Below, piece after piece: positions 16,597 to 24,496 of a stretch of DNA of 64,000 nucleotides (its first letter is position 1; every line of letters begins with the position of its first letter). The DNA is from JBELHR01 sp042091275 (GTDB lineage: Bacteria > Bacteroidota > Bacteroidia > Flavobacteriales > Flavobacteriaceae), in NCBI GenBank assembly GCA_042091275.1, contig JBELHR010000009.1:1-64000 (forward strand), read 5' to 3'. The position numbers and the translations under genes were made by a program. The notes under the pieces are model-generated. The model did not search any database. It was not told the DNA's origin and saw nothing but the letters and a program-made list of their open reading frames with translations.

Positions 16597-18024
16597 ATGA
16601 AATACGCTATTGTCGATATAGAAACTAACGGAGGAGGGAGACAAGGTAATAGGATTACCGAAATAGCCATCTTTATTCACGACGGAGAAAAAATTATTGA
16701 TGAATTTTGCTCCTTAGTAAATCCGGAAGCCAACATTCCTAATTTTATAACGGGATTGACTGGGATTGACAACGATATGGTGGCTCGAGCTCCAAAGTTT
16801 TACGAAATTGCAAAACAGGTTTATGAAATCACAAAAGACACCGTATTTGTTGCCCATAATGTGAATTTCGACTATCGTATTATAGCAGCTGAATTCAAAA
16901 GTTTAGGTGCGGTCTTTAAGAGAAAAAAACTCTGTACGGTCAGACTATCTCGAAAATTAATTCCAGGGCTTAACTCCTACTCTCTCGGAAAGCTATGCAA
17001 CAGTCTTGATATTCCTCTTAGCGATAGACACCGTGCCAGAGGAGATGCTGCCGCAACGGTTATATTATTTGAAAAGCTTCTCGCCTCAGATCCTAGTGGT
17101 TTGATACAAAAAGAGCTAAATCCAAAATCTATGGGAGGAACGCTCCCGCCCCTACTCGACAAAGAAGCAGTAGATGCTTTACCCAAAAATTACGGAGTGT
17201 ATTATTTCAAGGATGCACAAGGCCAAATTTTATATATAGGTAAGGCAAATAATATAAGAGCTCGCGTTTTAAGTCACTTTCACGACAAAAGTAATAGAGA
17301 ACAGAAGTTATGTCAACAAACTGCTTCGCTAGATTACAAAGAGACCGGAAGTGAATTACTCGCCTTACTTCTAGAATCTGCCGAAATAAAAAAACACCTA
17401 CCCAAATTCAATAGAGCGCAACGACGCAGCAAGGATAATTACGGAATTTTCACCTATAGCAACCAAAAAGGGATACAGCATTTAGCCTATGGTCCTCTAA
17501 AAGGAATTAAAAAAGCCCTAAGTACTTTTGCCAATGCCCAAGCCTGTCGAGCATTTTTAGAAAAATTATGTGAAAAACACGAACTCTGCCCGAAATATTG
17601 CCAATTGCAACAAACGAACTCCTCCTGCTTTCACTACCAGGTTCAAAATTGTAGAGGGGTTTGCAGTGACAAGGAAGCTGTAGAGCAGTATAATACTCGT
17701 GTAAACGATGCGATAAAAGAGATTTACAGCGAACCGAGAACCTATATCATTAAGCAAAAAGGGAGGTCCGATGAGGAGGCCGCAATCGTTCAAGTGGAGA
17801 ACGGAATTTACAAGGGTTATGGATATACAAATTTCTCTGAATTAGAAAATTACAATATCGAGGAGCCAGAAAAACAATATGAGATTTTGACGAGTTATAT
17901 AGCCGCTCAAAATCACAACAAGGATGTGATGCGTATCCTCAATGCCTATATCCGCAAAGATGCACATCGCGATTCTATAAATTATTACGAAAACCCATCT
18001 TTAGACCTGGCTAGCTTATTTTAA
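16597..18024 (+). CDS. DEDDh exonuclease fused to GIY-YIG (UvrC/Cho-like) nuclease
   Basis: 475 residues. The N-terminal DnaQ-like 3'-5' exonuclease domain (about 1-165) has the full DEDDh set: Asp7 and Glu9 in VDIETNG, Asp92 in NVNFDYRI, His145 and Asp150 in HRARGD. A second domain starts near residue 195. It is a GIY-YIG nuclease with GVYYF, ILYIGKANNIRARV and the catalytic Glu260 region LLLESAEIKKHLPKF, as in the N-terminal half of UvrC and in Cho. The C-terminal 150 residues are unassigned and include a Cys-containing segment (CEKHELCPKYC). It is likely a nucleotide-excision or damage-processing nuclease, and is co-transcribed with the S24 repressor (3-base gap). Confidence 0.88.
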   Translation: MKYAIVDIETNGGGRQGNRITEIAIFIHDGEKIIDEFCSLVNPEANIPNFITGLTGIDNDMVARAPKFYEIAKQVYEITKDTVFVAHNVNFDYRIIAAEFKSLGAVFKRKKLCTVRLSRKLIPGLNSYSLGKLCNSLDIPLSDRHRARGDAAATVILFEKLLASDPSGLIQKELNPKSMGGTLPPLLDKEAVDALPKNYGVYYFKDAQGQILYIGKANNIRARVLSHFHDKSNREQKLCQQTASLDYKETGSELLALLLESAEIKKHLPKFNRAQRRSKDNYGIFTYSNQKGIQHLAYGPLKGIKKALSTFANAQACRAFLEKLCEKHELCPKYCQLQQTNSSCFHYQVQNCRGVCSDKEAVEQYNTRVNDAIKEIYSEPRTYIIKQKGRSDEEAAIVQVENGIYKGYGYTNFSELENYNIEEPEKQYEILTSYIAAQNHNKDVMRILNAYIRKDAHRDSINYYENPSLDLASLF

Positions 18025-18080
18025 GCCATTCTAAACAAGAAAAAAGCTAGTATTTGTCTTATCAAAAGATCGATATTAAT

Positions 18081-18088
18081 TAAATTTG
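18081..18088 (+). promoter_or_regulatory. -7 element (TAAATTTG) for ctaA
   Basis: An exact TAnnTTTG match 25 bases before the ATG at 18114. Confidence 0.5.
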
Positions 18089-18113
18089 TAGGGATTTAAA
18101 AAAAATCTGTTCC

Positions 18114-19157
18114 ATGCAACAAAAAGCAAATAAAGCAGTTGGCTATTGGTTACTCTTGGGGGCCTTTTTAGTGCTAGCAATGGTGGTAATTGGAGGAATT
18201 ACTAGATTGACACATTCTGGACTTTCTATGGTAGATTGGAAACCGATTTCTGGAACCTTACCTCCACTGAATCAAGAAGAGTGGATTGCCGAATTCGAGC
18301 ATTATAAAACCTCTCCTGAATTTCAAAAAATCAACACGCATTTCGAATTACAAGACTTTAAGGAAATCTTTTTTTGGGAGTATTTCCACAGGCTAATCGG
18401 CCGCGTAGTAGGACTCGTTTTTATATTTCCATTCCTCTATTTTTTATGGAAAAAACAAATCCAAGGTCGCGGTTTGATGCGAAACCTAATAATCATCTTT
18501 TTCTTGGGCGGATTTCAAGGTTTTCTCGGTTGGTATATGGTAAAAAGTGGATTGGTAAAAGATCCCGCAGTCAGTCATTATCGTTTAGCCATGCACCTGA
18601 GCAATGCCTTTTTGCTAGTCGCTTATATCTTGTGGACCAGTCTCAAGGTTTTTTATCCGAATTGGAAAGTACAAAAGACCTCTTTGAGAAAAGGATATTT
18701 CGCTTTATTATTTATACTGACCGTACAGATTGTATACGGAGCTTTTGTAGCTGGACTGAAAGCTGGATTGATTTTCCCAACCTACCCAAAGATGGGAGGT
18801 TCTTGGGTTCCTCAGAATATTGCTACAGCCTTTGAAAACGAAGGATTTATAAGTTTAATTGGAAATCCTGTAAGCGTGCAATTTATACACAGGTGGTTGG
18901 CTGTCCTGGTGGTAAGTGCTGTCGCATTTATCTATTTTAAAGGAAAAAAACTAAAATTAAATTCTTTTCAGAAAAACGCCAATAACGGTGTACTCATAAT
19001 GGTTTTGCTACAGTTTGCTTTGGGGGTATTAACCTTGATTAACATGGTTCCTGTAAGCCTTGGAGTTCTCCACCAACTAGGAGCGGCGGTTCTATTGTGT
19101 ATTGTTATTATTGGAATCTATTTCAATAGTTTTACCCAAAAACCCGTCTTGACTTAA
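18114..19157 (+). CDS. ctaA: Heme A synthase (CtaA/COX15 family)
   Basis: 347 residues with eight hydrophobic segments. The signature GGITRLTHSGLSMVDWKPI follows the first helix, and heme-ligand histidines recur in FHRLIGR, HLSNAFLL, FIHRWLAV and LHQLGAAV. It oxidises the C8 methyl of heme O to make heme A for aa3-type oxidases in the inner membrane. The sequence WKPISGTLPPLNQEEW places it in the type seen in alphaproteobacteria and mitochondria. It is monocistronic with its own promoter and a strong terminator. Confidence 0.95.
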   Translation: MQQKANKAVGYWLLLGAFLVLAMVVIGGITRLTHSGLSMVDWKPISGTLPPLNQEEWIAEFEHYKTSPEFQKINTHFELQDFKEIFFWEYFHRLIGRVVGLVFIFPFLYFLWKKQIQGRGLMRNLIIIFFLGGFQGFLGWYMVKSGLVKDPAVSHYRLAMHLSNAFLLVAYILWTSLKVFYPNWKVQKTSLRKGYFALLFILTVQIVYGAFVAGLKAGLIFPTYPKMGGSWVPQNIATAFENEGFISLIGNPVSVQFIHRWLAVLVVSAVAFIYFKGKKLKLNSFQKNANNGVLIMVLLQFALGVLTLINMVPVSLGVLHQLGAAVLLCIVIIGIYFNSFTQKPVLT

Positions 19158-19160
19158 ATA

Positions 19161-19191
19161 AAAAAAAGCCCCGCTGACGGGGCTTTTTTTT
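19161..19191. terminator. Bidirectional terminator between ctaA and the FAA hydrolase gene
   Basis: GCCCCG-CTGA-CGGGGC stem-loop (19168-19183) with A7 on the left and T8 on the right. The FAA hydrolase stop codon lies at the edge of the T-run. Confidence 0.9.
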
Positions 19192-19801
19192 ATCTTATTC
19201 TAAGCTTTAGATTTTCAGTTCCTTCCAAATACCCCACTAGGTCATCCCCTTCCGATACTGGTCCAACCCCAGCAGGTGTTCCGGTAAACAAAACGTCTCC
19301 GATTTTTAAAGTAAAAAACTGAGATACATAGGCTATTAATTCGTCAATTTTCCAAAGCATATGACTAGCATCTCCATCTTGGACTAATTCTCCGTTTTTA
19401 TAAAGCTGAAATTTCAATTCGTCTACGCCAGAAAACTCGGATTTATCTATCCATTTTCCAATTTTAGCACTTCCGTCAAAAGCTTTCGCTTTTTCCCAAG
19501 GCAAGCCTTTTTCCTTGCACTGCTGTTGCAAATCCCTAGCTGTAAAATCTATACCCAAACCAACCTGGTCATAGTATTTATGAGCAAATTCTTTTTGGAT
19601 GTATTTTCCAACTTTAATTATTTTCACCATAATCTCCAGTTCATAGTGAACGTCATTGGAATACTCTGGAATAACAAAAGGAGCTGCTTTGGATAAAACA
19701 GCGGTATCTGGCTTTATAAATACTACAGGGTGACTTGGTTTTTCGTTAGAGAGTTCTTCTATATGCTTTGCATAATTACGACCGATACAAACAATTTTCA
19801 T
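19190..19801 (-). CDS. Fumarylacetoacetate hydrolase (FAH) family protein
   Basis: 203 residues, the compact one-domain FAH form. The family core is visible: CIGRNYAKHIEEL at the N-terminus, VVFIKPDTAV, YELEIMVKI with metal-binding acids, GLGIDFTARDLQ, and GDVLFTGTPAGVGPV near the end. Such proteins are acylpyruvate hydrolases or oxaloacetate decarboxylase-type enzymes; the exact substrate is not predictable. It starts 10 bases after menB on the same strand and should share its transcript. Confidence 0.85.
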   Translation of the reverse strand: MKIVCIGRNYAKHIEELSNEKPSHPVVFIKPDTAVLSKAAPFVIPEYSNDVHYELEIMVKIIKVGKYIQKEFAHKYYDQVGLGIDFTARDLQQQCKEKGLPWEKAKAFDGSAKIGKWIDKSEFSGVDELKFQLYKNGELVQDGDASHMLWKIDELIAYVSQFFTLKIGDVLFTGTPAGVGPVSEGDDLVGYLEGTENLKLRIR

Positions 19802-19811
19802 ATTTCTGTTT

Positions 19812-20654
19812 TTAAGGGATCCATTTAATATCCTTGAAATTCGGCTTTCTCTTTTCTAAAAAAGCATTTCTACCTTCTTTTGCCTCTTCAGTCATATATG
19901 CCAATCGCGTTGCTTCTCCAGCAAATACCTGTTGACCAACCATACCGTCATCGGTAAGGTTCATAGCAAATTTCAACATTTTAATAGATGTAGGGGACTT
20001 TTCTAGGACTTCTTGGGCCCACTGATATGCCGTAGACTCCAATTCATCATGAGGGACAACTGCATTTACCATTCCCATATCAAAAGCTTCTTGAGCAGAA
20101 TAATTTCTACCTAAAAAGAAAATCTCTCTAGCCTTCTTCTGCCCTACCATTTTAGCTAAATAGGCAGACCCATAACCTCCGTCAAAACTAGTTACGTCCG
20201 CATCGGTTTGTTTAAAAATAGCGTGTTCTTTACTGGCCAAAGTCATATCGCAAACTACGTGTAGAGAATGCCCTCCTCCTACAGCCCATCCTGGAACAAC
20301 AGCGATGACGACTTTTGGCATAAACCGTATCAGTCTTTGAACTTCTAGTATATTTAGTCGGTGCATTCCATCTTCTCCAACATATCCTTTGTGCCCTCTA
20401 GCTTTCTGATCTCCTCCAGAACAAAAGGAATATACCCCGTCCTTAGTTGAAGGCCCTTCTGCTGATAACAAAATCACTCCTATAGAAGTATCCTCTTGCG
20501 CGTCGTAAAACGCATCGTAGAGCTCGGAAGTCGTCTTTGGTCGAAATGCATTTCTCACATTTGGCCTGTTAAAAGCAATTCTCGCTACACCATTCGATTT
20601 CTTATAGGTTATGTCTTCGTATTTTTTGGCTTCAATCCACTCAATTTCTCGCAT
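19812..20654 (-). CDS. menB: 1,4-dihydroxy-2-naphthoyl-CoA synthase MenB
   Basis: 280 residues from ATG 20654. A crotonase-fold enzyme that cyclises o-succinylbenzoyl-CoA in menaquinone synthesis. MenB-specific segments are IAFNRPNVRNAFRPKTTSEL, SFCSGGDQKARG (oxyanion region), VVPGWAVGGGHSLHVVCDMT, and FDGGYGSAYLAKMVGQKKAR with the catalytic Asp/Gly region. An upstream in-frame ATG at 20675 is rejected because it overlaps the predicted -7 element (20673-20680). It leads a two-gene operon with the FAH protein. Other men genes lie at 22.7-25.9 kb. Confidence 0.96.
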   Translation of the reverse strand: MREIEWIEAKKYEDITYKKSNGVARIAFNRPNVRNAFRPKTTSELYDAFYDAQEDTSIGVILLSAEGPSTKDGVYSFCSGGDQKARGHKGYVGEDGMHRLNILEVQRLIRFMPKVVIAVVPGWAVGGGHSLHVVCDMTLASKEHAIFKQTDADVTSFDGGYGSAYLAKMVGQKKAREIFFLGRNYSAQEAFDMGMVNAVVPHDELESTAYQWAQEVLEKSPTSIKMLKFAMNLTDDGMVGQQVFAGEATRLAYMTEEAKEGRNAFLEKRKPNFKDIKWIP

Positions 20655-20672
20655 AATAAAAAAATATTTCCC

Positions 20673-20680
20673 CAAAGATA
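20673..20680 (-). promoter_or_regulatory. -7 element (TATCTTTG, minus strand) for menB
   Basis: An exact TAnnTTTG match 18 bases before ATG 20654. It decides the menB start. Confidence 0.55.
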
Positions 20681-20730
20681 AACTTATTGAAATAGAAAAA
20701 AAATAGTACTTTGAGCTTGAAAATTTTGCT

Positions 20731-21903
20731 ATGAAATCCCAAAAATTAAACCTCTTGATTTTGCTCTTGTTTTTTATACAAGGCAGCCAAGGTCAAAACC
20801 TGAAAACTTTAAACTTTTACTCTCAAGAATTAAATGATAAGAGAGTTGTCCAAATCTACACGCCTTCGGACTACAAAACCTCCAAAGACAAAACCTATCC
20901 GCTGACAATTATTTTAGATAGTGAAATGGTTTTTGATGCCTATGTAGGAAACATGAAGTATTTCGCCAAAAACCAGGCTATTCCTGAGCATATCGTGGTT
21001 GGTATTAGAAGTAATTCAAACCAAGCCGAATACGATTTTAGTATTGATTTGCAAACTGGGATGCCCGATGAATTTGGACAAAAATACATGAGCTTTGTAA
21101 TTTACGATCTTCTCGGAGATTACCTTGAGCAAGAGTATAGGTTGTCTAATTTTAATGCAGTTATCGGACATGGAGAAACTGCTGCTTACCTCAATTATTT
21201 TTTGGCAGAAGAAGTTCCCATATTCAATGCTTACGTTTCTATTGATCCTAAATATTATGAAGGCTTCCACTATTTGATTGATTACACAAAACAAGGCTTA
21301 GATGGTGATTTTTACTTTTACTATACCAACGGTTACCAAGGAAAAACGCCAGAGATACAAGAGGAAAGTACAGCGGTAATAAACAGCTTGGAATCGATGG
21401 GGCTTCAGAACTTTAAATTTAAATTGGGAGATACTCCCTCCGCCAATAGATTGTTGCGATTTACGCAGGGTTTAAACGAATCCTTTACCATGATCTACAA
21501 AGATTTTGCACCTATTAGCCGAGAACTTTATGACAAGGAGCTAAAAGACTTGGGACCAGAGGCTACCATCGCTTATCTAAGCCGAAAGTATCAAAATATC
21601 TCCTATCTATTTGGTAATAATTTAAATATTCGCTTGTCCGACGTGTATATGCTTGAAAGCAATATCATAGATAAAGAAGAAGGGTTCTATTTAAAAGATT
21701 TTGGAGAAATGATATTAGATATATACCCCGATGAGCCCTTAGGATACTACTATCTAGGTCTATATTACGAAAAAGGACAAAAATATCGAAAAGCACTAGC
21801 CAAATACAAAGAGGGTTTCTTGTTGGTCGATGATCAACAAGCGCGATATAATGGTTACTACACCAATATTGAAAGAGTTCTGGAGAAAATGGCTCAAGAC
21901 TAA
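20731..21903 (+). CDS. Exported alpha/beta-hydrolase-fold protein that has lost its catalytic Ser (pseudo-esterase)
   Basis: 390 residues. A signal peptide (to about residue 21, SQGQ) is followed by an esterase D/BesA-like alpha/beta hydrolase domain (RVVQIYTPSDYKTSKDKTYP, LTIILDSEMVF, HIVVGIRSN). Then come a C-terminal 100 residues that read like a TPR pair (PLGYYYLGLYYEKGQKYRKA). The nucleophile elbow, normally GHSxxG/A, is here GHGETAAY, so Gly replaces the Ser. The His expected late in the domain is also absent (LGDTPSANRLLRF). It is probably non-catalytic, perhaps a binding protein of the periplasm or outer membrane. It is divergent from menB. Confidence 0.75.
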   Translation: MKSQKLNLLILLLFFIQGSQGQNLKTLNFYSQELNDKRVVQIYTPSDYKTSKDKTYPLTIILDSEMVFDAYVGNMKYFAKNQAIPEHIVVGIRSNSNQAEYDFSIDLQTGMPDEFGQKYMSFVIYDLLGDYLEQEYRLSNFNAVIGHGETAAYLNYFLAEEVPIFNAYVSIDPKYYEGFHYLIDYTKQGLDGDFYFYYTNGYQGKTPEIQEESTAVINSLESMGLQNFKFKLGDTPSANRLLRFTQGLNESFTMIYKDFAPISRELYDKELKDLGPEATIAYLSRKYQNISYLFGNNLNIRLSDVYMLESNIIDKEEGFYLKDFGEMILDIYPDEPLGYYYLGLYYEKGQKYRKALAKYKEGFLLVDDQQARYNGYYTNIERVLEKMAQD

Positions 21904-22057
21904 ATTAGTCGAGAAATAGCTTACCACAGAGGCTATTCATTGCGAATAATCATGAAAAATTTCTATATAATTTGTAATTATTGAATTTTATTGCTTAATT
22001 TTATGTTAAATGTCAAAGGGGTTTGACACAACTTAGAGTTTAACAAAAATTATCATT

Positions 22058-22288
22058 ATGAAAAAAACACTGTTTTCTTTACTTCTAATCGGTTTTATGA
22101 CCCTTGGTCTTTCCGATGCTAATGCACAGACAACAACTAAGACAAAAACCAATAGTTTGGAGCTTGGAGTTCGATTTGGANNNNNNNNNNNNNNNNNNNN
22201 NNNNNNNNNNNNNNNNNNNNNNNNNNNNNNNNNNNNNNNNNNNNNNNNNNNNNNNNNNNNNNNNNNNNNNNNNNNNNNNNAGTATTAA
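22058..22288 (+). CDS. Small exported protein, interrupted by an assembly gap
   Basis: 41 residues are visible before the gap. They comprise a clear signal peptide (MKKTLFSLLLIGFMTLGLSD, cleavage after ANA), then a Thr/Lys-rich stretch and SLELGVRFG, which looks like the first strand of an outer membrane beta-barrel. After the gap only a Tyr codon and TAA (22286-22288) are seen in one possible frame, right before a terminator. The length and identity are unknown. A small beta-barrel of the type ending in an aromatic residue is the best guess. Confidence 0.5.
   Translation: MKKTLFSLLLIGFMTLGLSDANAQTTTKTKTNSLELGVRFGXXXXXXXXXXXXXXXXXXXXXXXXXXXXXXXXXXY
22181..22280. other. Assembly gap (100 N)
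   Basis: Unlike the gap at 3930, the flanks share no overlap, so real sequence of unknown length is missing. Confidence 0.95.
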
Positions 22289-22319
22289 AAAAAAGCATCC
22301 TTCGGGATGCTTTTTTTTT
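22286..22319. terminator. Bidirectional terminator with UUCG loop
   Basis: GCATCC-TTCG-GGATGC (22295-22310) with A-run and T9 flanks, between the gap-interrupted gene and the convergent S1-domain gene. Confidence 0.9.
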
Positions 22320-22320
22320 G

Positions 22321-22740
22321 CTATAACAGATCTATACCTTCTGAATTTATTTCTATAATTCGCTCCTTATACAAGGCTCCAATTGCTTTTTTAAATGCCT
22401 TTTTACTCATTTGAAGATGGTATTTGATATCCTCAGGGTCACTTTTGTCATTTAAAGGCAAAAAACCTCCTTCTCTCTCCAATTGACTGAGCACTTTATT
22501 TTTATCCACCTCTATGGCATCGACAAAACCAATGGGTTGAAGACTAAAATCTATCAAACCATCCTCTCTTACTTTTTTAACATAAGCCGCTGTTTTCTGT
22601 CCTTCTCGAACCTTTTTAAAAACCTCGTTTCGATAGAGCATCCCCTCTATTTCTTCATCCTCGCGTACATAAACACGAATACCAATATCTGTAAACCGTC
22701 CAATGACAATTTCTATTTTATCTCCAATATTAAATTCCAT
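22321..22740 (-). CDS. S1 RNA-binding plus winged-helix protein (CvfB C-terminal-like)
   Basis: 139 residues. Residues 1-65 form an S1-type OB fold (GDKIEIVIGRFTDIGIRVYV, then KVREDGLIDFSLQP). The C-terminal part (LQMSKKAFKKAIGALYKERI) matches the winged helix of CvfB/YitL. It is about half the length of CvfB, which carries several S1 domains. It is probably an RNA-binding regulator. Its ATG lies inside the 3' end of menD (11-base overlap), so it is translated with the men operon although no direct link to menaquinone synthesis is known. Confidence 0.8.
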   Translation of the reverse strand: MEFNIGDKIEIVIGRFTDIGIRVYVREDEEIEGMLYRNEVFKKVREGQKTAAYVKKVREDGLIDFSLQPIGFVDAIEVDKNKVLSQLEREGGFLPLNDKSDPEDIKYHLQMSKKAFKKAIGALYKERIIEINSEGIDLL

Positions 22741-24430
22741 TTGTCTTGTTTAAGTAATTAAAGTATTCCATTAATCCATTCTCGTTTTCAATTCCTCCTG
22801 TTTTTATCTCTAAGAGCTCAGGAACACTATTTTCGCTAATCTCAAAAAAATTATCTAGAGTTGAGAGTAGTCCTTTTTTGTCTTCCGCAACGCGGTAAGC
22901 AATATTATTCATCTTGCAAAGATACTCCATTGAACGATTATTTGGAGTAACAAAATAAGATAGTGATTTCGTTTTTTTCGGGCCAGGTATAATTTTAAAA
23001 ATTGCACCCCCATTGTTATTGATAACAATAATACGCAAACTCTTGGGAATCGAATCATTCCAAAGGCCATTGGCATCGTATAAAAAGCTGGTGTCTCCAG
23101 AAATAAAGATGGTATTTTTATCTTTTCTAGCATAAGCAGAACCAATCGCAGTAGATGTACTACCATCGATTCCAGAGGTTCCGCGATTGGCAAAAGATTC
23201 TATTGTATCGCTCAAAGTAAAAAACTGAGCATAACGCACCACTGAACTATTTGCGAGCTGCAAGACCCTGTTTTTGGGAATCTTATCAAAAATAGCCTTA
23301 AAAACCCAAAGGTCACAATATTCTAGATTTTTGAAGTATTCTATAGCTCTTGATTGGTGTAAATCTCTTTTTGAAAGCCAAAAGGATTGATATTTGGATT
23401 TTAAATTTGGTTTCGCGACGAAGAGCAGTTGACTAAAAAACAAGGAAGGAGAAATAGAAAAATGTCTTGTTAAACCCAGAAATGTATTTGGACTTTGGAT
23501 GGGATCGACATGCCAGTGCTCCGCTAAATCGTATGATCTAAGCAATTGCTTTATTTTTTTGGAAACCAACATTCCTCCAAAACTCAAAACAATATCGGGT
23601 TGAAAGCTCTTTAATTCCTGTTCCTCTAACTTAAAAATCAATTGATCTATTTTTGAGACAATATTCGGATGATGTATGTTTGATAAACTCTCACACATTA
23701 TGAGCACTGAGGGATCCTCCAACAGTTTTTTTACCTGTAGATCGATCAGCTCGTTTGAAAATCCGGTACCTATTAAGATAAGCTTTCGATTTGCTTTGTT
23801 CCAAATATCTCCAATATGATCCAAATCCAATTGTTCCAAAGGCTTCTCTTCTGCTACAGAATCACTTTTGGTTAGAAGTTTGGATTGATCTAATATTTCA
23901 GGATTAATTTGCGAAACCGTATTGTAAAGAGGTTCGTCAAATGGTAAATTTAAATGTATGGGTATTTGCAAATCTCTCGAATGCCTAAAGGCTTTGTGAA
24001 ATAGCTCCAATTGATTGCCCGACTCTCTAAAATTAAAGGACTCCCCAAGATGAGTTTGGAATATATTCTTTTGTCTTATCGTTTGACCGTCAGCAATATC
24101 AATAAGATGTTCTGGTCGATCTGCAGAAACGACTACAAGCGGAATTTTACTGTAATAGGCCTCCGAAATTGCAGGGTAATAATTCAGTAAAGCAGATCCT
24201 GAAGTACAAACCAAAGCGACAGGATGGGATGATTGTTGCGCAAGTCCTAAAGCAAAGAAACCAGCAGCTCTTTCATCGACAATACTAAAAGTCTCTATAT
24301 CCGCATCATTCACCAAAGATATTATCAAAGGAGCATTGCGGGAACCCGGTGATATAACCACCTGATGTATTTGAAAATCTTTGAGCGAAACGACTAATTC
24401 CTGAGCCAAACGCTTATCAGAATACTGCAT
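22730..24430 (-). CDS. menD: SEPHCHC synthase MenD
   Basis: 566 residues, typical MenD length. This ThDP enzyme joins 2-oxoglutarate to isochorismate in menaquinone synthesis. Motifs are VVISPGSRNAPLIISL at the N-terminus, IVDERAAGFFALGLAQ with the catalytic Glu, VCTSGSALLNYYPAISEAYY, SADRPEHL, and a ThDP/Mg-binding region FISGDTSFLYDANGL followed by INNNGGAIF. A predicted promoter (TAACTTTG, 24453-24460) precedes it, so it can be transcribed separately from menI-menF, which lies 66 bases upstream. Confidence 0.97.
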   Translation of the reverse strand: MQYSDKRLAQELVVSLKDFQIHQVVISPGSRNAPLIISLVNDADIETFSIVDERAAGFFALGLAQQSSHPVALVCTSGSALLNYYPAISEAYYSKIPLVVVSADRPEHLIDIADGQTIRQKNIFQTHLGESFNFRESGNQLELFHKAFRHSRDLQIPIHLNLPFDEPLYNTVSQINPEILDQSKLLTKSDSVAEEKPLEQLDLDHIGDIWNKANRKLILIGTGFSNELIDLQVKKLLEDPSVLIMCESLSNIHHPNIVSKIDQLIFKLEEQELKSFQPDIVLSFGGMLVSKKIKQLLRSYDLAEHWHVDPIQSPNTFLGLTRHFSISPSLFFSQLLFVAKPNLKSKYQSFWLSKRDLHQSRAIEYFKNLEYCDLWVFKAIFDKIPKNRVLQLANSSVVRYAQFFTLSDTIESFANRGTSGIDGSTSTAIGSAYARKDKNTIFISGDTSFLYDANGLWNDSIPKSLRIIVINNNGGAIFKIIPGPKKTKSLSYFVTPNNRSMEYLCKMNNIAYRVAEDKKGLLSTLDNFFEISENSVPELLEIKTGGIENENGLMEYFNYLNKTNGI

Positions 24431-24452
24431 TTAAAAGAAGTATTTATATATG

Positions 24453-24460
24453 CAAAGTTA
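24453..24460 (-). promoter_or_regulatory. -7 element (TAACTTTG, minus strand) for menD
   Basis: An exact TAnnTTTG match 22 bases before the menD ATG, in the menF-menD spacer. Confidence 0.5.
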
Positions 24461-24496
24461 GTCAATAAACTCAACTATCATTACATGAGAAAGTCT

